A DNA stretch of 64,000 bases from CAZFHA01 sp964518595 (GTDB taxonomy: Bacteria; Bacillota; Clostridia; Saccharofermentanales; Saccharofermentanaceae): positions 1 through 64,000 of the forward strand of contig CAZFHA010000023.1 in the NCBI GenBank assembly GCA_964518595.1. The letters run 5' to 3'. This document shows, in pieces, positions 8,436 to 18,900 of the stretch. Made by a program: the position numbers and the translations under genes. Numbering within the stretch: position 1 is the first letter of the stretch; each line of letters begins with the position of its first letter. Under the pieces are notes generated by a model. The model was not told the DNA's origin and made no database searches. It worked only from the letters and a program-made list of their open reading frames with translations.

Positions 8436-9188
8436 ATGCGAAACAATCTGAAAAGACTTGGTCGACTGTCCTTACTATCACTGCTTATTACAGCTCTTTT
8501 TTTAGGTAGTAGTTGTGGAGCTCCCCAAAATGTTTGGAGTGTCAAAATGGAATCAATTTATAGTAAAGAAATTCTTGAATTAAAACTAAGAGCGCAGGTA
8601 TATGATGGAACCCCCGGTGATGGACTAATTGTATTTGTGCCCAAGAATCCTACTACATTAGAAGGTTTTAAGCAAATTGCGGAAGAAGACAAGCGGGTAA
8701 AGGCAGAAATTGTTCGAGATGGTTTATTGATTAGTAAAGAGAACGAGCCCGATCAATTTGATTATTTCTACATTACTAAAGTAGTTAATTCACAATGGTC
8801 TGAACATGCCTATTGGCTTACAAATTTAAAGGTTCGGTATAGACTATCTTCGGAAAATTTACCAAAGAGTATTATGTTGAAATTATTGATGCCGATGTAT
8901 ATTTTTATCACTGATGAATCGGTAGCTGGTGAGTATGGAAATGTTTATCAGAGAGCTTTGGATGAAAACACATTATACCCTATCCATCAAGAATATAGCA
9001 TTGGTTACCTTTTCAATTTCTTTAAGAGATCTGGATTTATCGAAGTCAACAAGTATGGAGATTCTATTCACATAACCCAAATTCCCGGATACAGCGAAGG
9101 AAAGGAGGTAGTTTCAACGAATATTCTTGAAGTTTCAATTATAGAAAGAGATGGAGAAAAGTACTTAAAAGTTACAACTGTTGCATAG
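8436..9188 (+). CDS. Lipoprotein of unknown family, tandem paralogue 2
   Basis: Not recognised; 250 residues with a lipid-attachment cysteine at position 27 (FLGSSC). The start ATG at 8436 follows GGAGGGG; an in-frame TTG at 8424 lies inside that site and is rejected. The first ~55 mature residues and the SEEDKRVKAEI-like region match paralogues 1 and 3, but the middle (DGTPGDGLIVFVPKNPTTLEGFK) and the segment around residues 100-150 differ from both. The first bases of the gene and its ribosome binding site are almost identical to those of paralogue 3. It follows paralogue 1 by 16 nt. Confidence 0.7.
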   Translation: MRNNLKRLGRLSLLSLLITALFLGSSCGAPQNVWSVKMESIYSKEILELKLRAQVYDGTPGDGLIVFVPKNPTTLEGFKQIAEEDKRVKAEIVRDGLLISKENEPDQFDYFYITKVVNSQWSEHAYWLTNLKVRYRLSSENLPKSIMLKLLMPMYIFITDESVAGEYGNVYQRALDENTLYPIHQEYSIGYLFNFFKRSGFIEVNKYGDSIHITQIPGYSEGKEVVSTNILEVSIIERDGEKYLKVTTVA

Positions 9189-9204
9189 AAGTTTGGAGGA
9201 AAAA

Positions 9205-9951
9205 ATGCGAAACAATCTGAAAAAACTTGCTCGACTGTCATTATTATTACTACTTCTAACAGCTCTTTTCTTAAACAGTAGTTGTGGAGCGCCTGACAAT
9301 GTATGGAGTATTAAAATGGAATCAATTTATAGTAAAGAGATTCTTGAATTAAAGCTAAGAGCTCAGGTATATAGGCAAGCACCGAATAGTGGATTTTTTA
9401 TCTTTAAGCCTATGGTATCCACTATCCTAGAAGACTTAAAGATTATTGCTGAAGATGATAAAAGAGTGAAGGCAGAAATTATTCGAGATGGATTGTTGAT
9501 TACCAAAGAGAATACACCTACTCAGTTCGACTATTATTATCTTACAGAATATACAGATCAAACAATAGGTAAGCGATTCGTTCTTACAAATTTAAAAAAT
9601 AATTATTATTTGTTTGAATCTGATCCTGAAGAACATACGTTTGTCAGATTGCTAATGCCAATCTATATTTTTATTATAGATAAATCGCAAGAGTATCCTC
9701 TTAGCACATTCTACCAACGTATTGTAGAGAATATGGAATACCCAATATATTCAGAATACGATATTGATTACCTTTATCAATTTTATCAAAAGTCTGGATT
9801 TATAGAAGTTAGCAGAGAAGGTGACACGATTTATTTAACGCATATTTCTGCTCATGACGGGACAAAAGATTTTATTTCCGACAATGTTGTAGGTGTATCT
9901 ATTGTAACTAAAGAAGGAAATAAGTACTTAAAGGTTACAACCGTTGCATAG
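9205..9951 (+). CDS. Lipoprotein of unknown family, tandem paralogue 3
   Basis: Not recognised; 248 residues, lipid-attachment cysteine at position 27 (FLNSSC). The ATG at 9205 follows TTGGAGGA, as in paralogue 2, and an upstream in-frame ATG at 9181 is rejected because it overlaps the previous stop. The signal peptide resembles paralogue 2, but the mature domain, including RQAPNSGFFIFKPM and SEYDIDYLYQFYQKSGFI, resembles paralogue 1, so the gene looks mosaic. The giant secreted protein gene starts 42 nt downstream with no terminator between, suggesting co-transcription. Confidence 0.7.
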   Translation: MRNNLKKLARLSLLLLLLTALFLNSSCGAPDNVWSIKMESIYSKEILELKLRAQVYRQAPNSGFFIFKPMVSTILEDLKIIAEDDKRVKAEIIRDGLLITKENTPTQFDYYYLTEYTDQTIGKRFVLTNLKNNYYLFESDPEEHTFVRLLMPIYIFIIDKSQEYPLSTFYQRIVENMEYPIYSEYDIDYLYQFYQKSGFIEVSREGDTIYLTHISAHDGTKDFISDNVVGVSIVTKEGNKYLKVTTVA

Positions 9952-9993
9952 TGTATAGCTTGAATAATTAAAGCGGACTGAGGAGGACTGAGT

Positions 9994-12900
9994 ATGAAAA
10001 AATCAAAATTGAGACTTTCAGGTTTAGTATTGGCTATCGTATTAATTTTAACATCACCAGGACAAATTATAGCAGCCAGCCAAGAGCAAGGTATAGGGGA
10101 GACGACGACTACCAGCTCAGCAATGGCTACTGATACTGCAGAAGATAGTTTGGATACTTCCTTCATTTCTGAATCTACTAGCACAGAAACAGATACCTCT
10201 TCTGAAGCGACAAGTAGTAGCGCAGGAGAGAGCCTAACTGAGAGTGAAGAAATTGAGCCATCTTCACCCGGGCTCATTGAGGAGCAGCCAGCTGTCTCTG
10301 AATCCAGTGAATCTTTTACGAGTCCTACAGTGGAGCCTCAAGTCGAAACAGATATAGCAGCAGTATTAGAATTTATGGGTCATACCTCTGAAGATGTGCT
10401 GTATATAGAGGATCTTTATAGTTTATCTGGTGAAGCACTCTATTCAATGGTAGTTTTTTCTAAGGGGGGCTATGGGATATTTCTTAAAAATCCTCTAAAA
10501 GTTATGGAGTTTAGCAACGAGGTAGGGGGAACCCATCCCTATACTTCGATTGTAGGTCAAAAAGGATATCTTGGTCCAATGGGCTATTTTTATAAATTGG
10601 ATAATGCCTATTATAACTTGTTTGATAATCAAGTTATTACGGACGTAGCATCTATGCAAGACTATGAGAATAATGTACTGTCTGCACTACGAAAACCTGA
10701 GCGTCAAAGCCGTCAAGCTTCTGCTCCGACTCCATCAGGCACTACTGTGCCTGAAATTACAATACCCAATGAGAATCGTATCAAAACAATCCCTTTTGGT
10801 AATAATGATGATGGGACTTGCGGAATACTTGCTGCCGCCACTTTGCTAACTTTCTGGGATATGTACTATGACAATAGTGTCGTACCTACAGCGTTGGAAG
10901 CAAAACTGACTGGACATCCACTTGGGGAGGATCAAGACGTTTTGCATAAGTATTTAGTTGAAACTTATGCTTATAAAGTAGGCGGATCCCTTCCAGAAGA
11001 TGATGCTAGACTTGTTAATACCTTTTTAGGATTAGATTCTAAGAGCCAGAGCTATAATGCCAAGTGGCTACTTATACCCTTTAATGGAATTATAAATAGT
11101 CTAATTGATAGAGGCATTCCCGTTTCTTTATACGGTTCTCTTCCAGGTCAACCAGATCTTACATCTGGAGCGTGTAATGAAGGCATTGGAGATTCTAATC
11201 ACGCTGTAGTAGTTTATGGTTACAAGCGAAGTACTACTGTTTCCCTAGGAACGGTTTATAAAGTGCATTATGGATGGCATGATGTAAATGACACATACAA
11301 CTATAATGATTATACAGTTAGTCAGAGTGCAAAGGATCTCTGGATTAACCCTATTTATATTGGTGGTATCATGTGGATAGAACCTATAGCTGCTCATACT
11401 CACAAAGCCGGCTATGTATCACCACATCTGGATAAACATGGTGTCACACTTTTCAACTGTGCTGAGCCCGGTTGTCAGGTGTTATTTCCTGATGACATTT
11501 CCAACACGAAGAAATGGGCAAAGGATATTTTTCTAGGTTTGCAAGCAGATAATACATACTTGGGAAAGGTAGATGGGAACAAAATAAATTATCCTGGGGA
11601 TGAGGATTACTTTAAGATCGAAATACCCTATCGGGCGAAGGTCAATATAAAAGCGGCTTTTACTAGCCCGGCTCCCCCTTCAACCATAAGTTTGTATTCT
11701 GCTTCTCATGAAGCTTGGGTTGCCACAGTAAGCACATATGGGAATGTCAATTCCTTACAACCGGTTTTGGAACCCGGCACATATTATGTGAAAGTTGACC
11801 GATCAATTATCTCTGAATATAATTTTAGTATAGCGGTGCCCTTAGCCTCAGATGATGCAGATGGTAATAGTGCAAGTACAGCTACACTATTATTTCAATC
11901 CCAAGACCCTAATCAGACTCAGTTGGTAACGGTAGACGGTGCACGGATTGATTCAGCCAAGGATGAAGATTGGTTTAAATTCGAGGCACCTATAGATGGA
12001 CTCTACGCTATTAACTTTGGGAGTGAGAATGGTAGAAAACTACAGGCTCAATTTTTGGACTCTGCCGGTAAGAGCATATCAAATAAGATTACATCTTCTG
12101 GAATATTATACGCCCCACTAACTAAGGGCGTAAATTATATTAAAATTCTTAGTCCAGAAGGAAAATCTCCTATAGAATATTCCTTTACATTAAGTCGTGT
12201 TGAAACCATGAATCCCGCACAGACTAAGAATAATGCCACAGCACTCTCCCCTAACACCCCCATTGTGGCAAGTATTGTAGGTAAAGATACGACGCATTGG
12301 TTTAAAGTAACGGTACCCTCAGCCGAAAATGGCAATATCGCAGCTCCCATGGCGGCTGGGATTATGAGTGCCAGTAGCACAATTGAGACTGATGGTTCAG
12401 AAGTTCCCTGCGCCTTTGTATTGACGGGCTTTGATACTTCCAAATTACGGCTTAGTCTTGTAAACGAGGCAGACGAGGTTATAGAGTTTAAAGATACGGC
12501 TAACAAAAACGGCATTATTCGAGTCCTCTTAAAACCTGGTGACTATTATTTACAAGTACAAAAAATGGATAATTTTGATATACCAACCATGTATGCCTTA
12601 GAGTTTGTAATTGGCACTTACGACGGACAAGACTACTCCTTTATTAGCAATCTACTAGACTTTATAATGAGTTTAAATGATAAATCTGAAGATGCAGCCA
12701 ACCGAAATGCTAGGCCGCCCGTTTCAACAGATCCTCTGGTTTTAGACTTGACTGATACTGGCTTTGCTCCTAAAACTGTATTTGAAGGTGCCTACTTTGA
12801 CTTAAATCGCGATGGTTTTGCTGAAAAAATTAACTGGATTTCTGGCGGTAATGGCTTTTTAGCCGTGGACAAAAATGGCGATGGAAAAATTCGAAATGGG

Positions 12901-15900
12901 AACGAATTATTTGGCGATAATACTGTCTTAGCTAGTGGTGTTAAAGCTAAAAATGGTTTTGAAGCTTTAACAGAATTTGATACGAATAAAGATGGTATTG
13001 TAGATAGTAGTGATAATGATTTTGGCAAACTACTGGTGTGGGTAGATGCTAATGAAGATGGTATATCAACCAGCGAGGAGTTAAAAACATTAACTGAGCA
13101 TGGTATTAAGAGCCTAAGTTTAGACTATGAATTAAAGAATGAATTAACCGAATCCGGTGCTGTCTTAGCTAATTTATCTACCTTTGACCGTGAGGATGGT
13201 TCTGTCGGAAAATTAGGAGAGCTTTGGGTAATTTCAGAACTGTATAATACCAAAGATTTAGATCCAGTGGATCTTCCAGCAGAGCTAACGGGCTTACCGG
13301 ATATTCCTAGCATAGGAACGGTATATTCACTACATAAGGCGATGGCACTTGATAGTACAGGACGGTTAGCTGAATTAGTAAGGCAATTTTCTGTCACATA
13401 TGACGATAAGGCGCGTATGGCAATCGTCGAACAGATCCTTCTAATTATGACAGATTCGGAGAATATTGCATCTGACAGTCGTGGTCCTAATATTGATGCG
13501 AAAAAATTAAATGTGGTGGAGAGATTCCTTGGCAAACCCTTTGTAGGGAGAAATGGATCAAACCCTAATAATGTGGCTGGACCAATGCTGCTAGAGGTCT
13601 ACAATGAATTTTGTGAAGTTTATTATAGTGAACTCATTTATCAAACGCATCTGAAGAGCCTTCATTCTCTGTTCAAATATACAAACGACGACGGAAAAAC
13701 TTCTCTGTTAGTTGAAGATCTCAGTGATTTTTTGATTGACTGGGTTGATTCTGGAAAAGTATCGCAACAAATGTTAACCGATACCGCACGATTTATTAAG
13801 TATCTGGGTCGTCATAATATTGTTGGTTTTGATTCTTTCAGAACCTATTTTGGCATTAGAGCTAGCCGCTATCTTTCTGTTATTGATCAGAGTGTTGGCA
13901 TAGCTCTTATGGGCACAGCTAATGCTGATACCCTGCGCTCAACTCCATCGCAATCGTCAATCTATGGCTTGGCCGGTGATGATAATCTTTATGGCAACGA
14001 TGGAAATAACACACTAGATGGTGACCTTGGCAACAATTATTTGGAGGGCGGAAAAGGTAGTAATAATTATATTTTCTCTCAAGACTATGGTATTAATACT
14101 TTTTATGATATTGGTGGGGATGCAACTATTCACTTTGGCGAAGGCATAAATCCTGAGGATGTTAAACTGAAACAATTGATCAATCCAGATGGAACTGGTA
14201 CAGTTGACGCTGAAATTATCGTGGCAGGTAGTACGGGCAAGATCATTATTAAGGAGTATATGTCCAGTGTCATATCACAAATTAAATGGTTTACCTTCTC
14301 AAACGGTAACACAAGAGAGGCTGCAACATTTTTTGCGCCTGAAGAAATCAGTACAACTGAGCAGTTAGCGGCGGTCTTGAAAAATCTTTATGGAAATTAT
14401 AAATTGATAGCAGATATAGACTTAGCAGGGGTGAATTGGACACCTATAGGTCAGTGGGCACCAAAAGGAACAAATAGTGCTTCCTTTAGAGGTAGCTTTG
14501 ATGGAAATGGTCATGTGATTAAAAATCTAAAGGTATCTGGAAGAGCGTACTCTGGACTATTTGGCTACAATCATGGTACGTTAATGAATATTGAGCTAGC
14601 AGATGTAGTTATTGATTCTTTAGAAAGAGATTATGTAGGTGGTTTAGCCGGCTATAATAATGGGTTAATTATAAATTGTTCCGTTACAGGCAATTCACTA
14701 GTAAAAGGTGGTCGTTATACAGGTGGACTAGTTGGTTATACTTTAGGTGTGATTAAGAAGTCCTATACCAATTGTAGAGTAGAGGGTTCATTAGAATCAG
14801 GTGGATTGGTTGGTAGAGCTACTAACCTCAACAATCAAAATGTAACGCTAATCGAAGAGTGCTACACTACAGGAAATATAGAAGGTGATACGGTTGGTGG
14901 CTTAATTGGTTATCTAGATGGTGCAAAGCTAACAAATAGCTTTTCTATTGGTAATGCTTATGGCCATTCCTATGGGGGCGGTTTAGTTTATTTCTCTAAT
15001 AATGGTGAAATCGAAAATTGTTATACCTTATCTAATACAGGCATTATAGGCACTGGTACTCCCAATCTCACGACCAACTATTTTAATAGAGATATGTTGT
15101 CTAAAACGATAAGTTCTGACCAAGTAAGAACCACCAATGAAATGCAGGCTGCTGTCACTTATGAAGGATGGGACTTTGAGAACGTTTGGAGCATAGAAGA
15201 AGGAAAGAGCTATCCTGTTCTCAAGAATCTACCTAGTCCTGATTCTAACATAATAGAAGTCAGCACAGTTGAACAGTTAGTGGATGTGTCAAAAAATCTT
15301 TCTGGAAGTTATAAGCTAATGGCGGACATAGATTTGGCAGGCGTGACTTGGACGCCTATAGGTACAAGTGCAACCTCCTTTAAAGGTATTTTTAATGGAA
15401 ATGGTTACGTGATTAAGAACCTAAAAGTTTCGGAACGTGATTACTCAGGGCTGTTCGGATATAATCAAGGAAGGCTGATGAATGTTGAGTTGGCCGATGT
15501 AGTAATTAATTCTTTACAGCAAAATTACGTTGGCAGTCTAGCTGGCTACAGCAGTGGGTTAATTATCAACTGTTCCGTTACAGGTCATTCTTCAGTAAAA
15601 GGTGGTACTTATACAGGTGGGTTAGTAGGCTATGTTTCAGGGTCAATTAAGCAATCCTATACAGAATGTAGTGTGGAGGGAAAGTGGGGTTCTTCAGCAA
15701 TAGGTGGATTAGTGGGTTACGTCACGACACTCAATAGTCAGAATGTAGCAACAATTGAAGAGTGCTATACTACAGGAAATATAAAAGGTTATTCGGTTGG
15801 TGGCATAGTCGGTTACCTTTATGAATCCAAAATGATAAACTGTTTTTCTACAGGTAATGCTTATGGTAGTTCAGATAGAGATGGATTAGTCTTTGGTTAT

Positions 15901-18900
15901 AGTAACCAAATAATGAATTGCTATACAATATCAGATGCAGGCACTTCCAATCTCATGAACAACTATTTTAATGGAGATATGCTAGCCCGAACAATATGTT
16001 CGACTAATTTGAGAACAACTAGCGAAATGCAGGCAGCTGCTACCTACGTAGGTTGGGATTTTGAAAACATTTGGAGTATAGAAGAGGGCAAGAGCTATCC
16101 GATTCTTAGGAATTTACCAGCTCCTAATTCCAATATAGTAGAGATTAGCACAGTTGAGCAGTTAGTGGATGTGTCAAAGAATCTTTCTGGTAATTATAAG
16201 CTAATGGCAGATATAGACTTGACAGATGTAATTTGGACACCAATAGGTACAAACATAGCAGCCTTTGCTGGTACCTTTGATGGGAATGGTTATGTGATCA
16301 GGAATCTGAAGGTCTATGGAAGCGAGTATTCAGGTCTTTTCGGCTATAATCAAGGTAGGTTAATGAATATTAAATTAGACGATGTAGTGATTGATTCTTT
16401 ACAGAAGAACTATATTGGTGGATTAGTCGGTTATAGTGTTGGATTAATTACTAATTGCTCAGTTGGAGGTAATTCGTCGATAAATGGTAGTAGCTATGTA
16501 GGTGGACTTGTCGGCTATAGCAGCAGCTTAATTACTAATTGCTCAGTTGGAGGTAATTCGTCCATAAATGGCGGCAGCTATGTAGGTGGACTTGTTGGTT
16601 ACGCAGCATCAGGATCAATAAGTAGATCTTACACTGAGTGTAATGTTAAAGGCTCTTCAGAGGCAGGCGGATTAGTTGGAGAAGCCGATGGAAATTATTC
16701 TAGCAGGACTGTGATTGAAGAGTGTTATACTTCTGGAACTGTTAAAGCTTACTACGCAGGAGGTATAGTTGGCAATCTACAGGGTGCACAGCTAGCAAAC
16801 TGCTTTTCTGTTGGCAATTCTATTGGAAGTTCGTATGGGGGAGGCATAGCTGGGTACAATCCTAGTTGGTATGGTGGTACAATAAGTAACTGCTATACAG
16901 TATCCAGTACAGGTCTAGCTGGTTATGATTCATCTGGTTTGACTAGCTGCTATTCAAATTCTGATATGTTATCAAAAACTATAAACTCATCTCAGAGTAG
17001 AACCACTAGTGAAATGCAGCAGCTTTCCACTTACATAGGCTGGGATTTTGAGACTGTTTGGAGTATAGAAGAAGGTAAAAGCTATCCGATTCTTAAGAAT
17101 CTGCCAGCTCCTCGCACAGATACAGTAATAGAAATAGCGTCTGCAGAACAATTGGTGGCTATTTCAGAAAATCTTTCTGGTAAGTACAAATTAGTGGCTG
17201 ATATCAATTTGTCGGATATAAATTGGACACCTCTTGGTACAACTACTGCCCCCTTTATTGGTAGCTTGGACGGAGATGGATACTTAATAAAAAACCTCAA
17301 AGTGTCCGGTCAAGATTATTCAGGGCTCTTTGGCTACAGCCTAGGCAAACTAGCAAATATTAAACTGGTAGACATAATAGTTAACTCTGAACAGAGCGAT
17401 TATGTAGGTGGCTTAGCAGGATACAGCAGTGGGAAAGTTGTCAATTGTTCTGTAACAGGCAATTCAAGTATTATTGGTGGAAGCTACACGGGCGGACTTG
17501 TGGGTTATGCAACTGGATTGATTAATAAATCCTATACTGATTGTACTGTAAAAGGAAGCTATGGGGCTGGTGGACTAATTGGCAGAGCTTATAATAGCGA
17601 TACACCATCTACGATGTCGGTTAGTGAATGCTATACTTCTGGGAATATCTCAGGAATAGAAGCGGGTGGTCTGATTGGAACTCTTGAAGGTGCCCAGTTA
17701 GTAAATAGCTTTTCGGTTGGCAATGCTGTTGGCAGTTCATATGAGGGAGGATTAGTAGGATTCTTTAGCAGCGGAGCAATAAGTAAATGCTACACATTAT
17801 CCAATGCAGGAATGGTTGGTGATGGTTTGCCTGATCTAACCAGCAGCTATTTTAACGGGGACATGCTAGTCTGGAATATTGCATCTTCCCAGATGAAAAC
17901 TACCATTGAAATGCAGCAAGTTTCTACCTACCCAGACTGGGATTTTGAGACTGTTTGGAGCATAGAAGAGGGTAAATCTTATCCGATTCTTAAGAATCTA
18001 CCCGCTCCTAATTTCAATACAACAGAGATAGTAAGTACAGTAGAAGTTAGCACCGCTGAGCAGTTAATGGCTATGTCTGAGAACCTTTCGGGAAACTATA
18101 AATTAGTAGCAGATATTGATTTAGCAGGAATAGATTGGACACCTATAGGCGCTTTCTGGGAGCCATTTGCTGGGACCTTAGATGGAAATGGTTATAGTAT
18201 TAATAACCTTAATGTGTCTTATAAGAACTATGCGGGTCTCTTTGGTTATAACCAAGGTAACTTGATGAATGTCAGGCTAGTAAACATAATTATTGAATCC
18301 CCCTATAACTACAAAGTAGGCGGTTTGGTGGCAGATAATAGTGGGCTAATCAGTAATTGTTCGGTTAGTGGAAATTCATCTATAGTTGGTTGTGATATGA
18401 CAGGAGGATTAGTTGGTAAGAATAGCGGGCTAATTAGTAACTGTTCAGTAATAGGAAATTCCACTGTGGTTGGCTATTGTTATACAGGTGGACTTGTTGG
18501 CGATTCGGAAGGCACAGTTAAGAAATCTTATACTGAATGTAGTGTAGAAGGGACTTATACAACGGGAGGTCTAGTTGGGAGACTTTATAATTCCGATGAT
18601 CAAAATATAGCCATAATTGAAGCGTGTTATGCATCCGGAAATATCGTGTCAAATGAAAATGAAGCTGGTGGTCTGGTAGGCGTTGTTGAAGGTGCCAAAT
18701 TAACTAACAGTTACTCTAGTAGTAACCTTAGCGGTACTTACGGGCTTGGAGGATTAGTTGCGAACTTTTACTCAGGCGAAATTACTAATTGTTACTCTCT
18801 TTCCAACGTGGCTATGGTTGGATACAGCGCACTTGATCTAGCTAACTGTTATTTTAATGGAGATTTATCTCAGGTGGAATATTTACCTCAGAGTAGAACC

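Noticed and set aside
9852..10277. A 141-residue minus-strand Ser/Val-rich open frame
   Set aside because: It is antisense to the Ser/Thr linker of the giant secreted protein and spans a gene boundary.
13905..14330. RTX repeats as evidence for type I secretion
   Set aside because: The protein has a clear N-terminal Sec signal peptide and no type I transporter genes are nearby.
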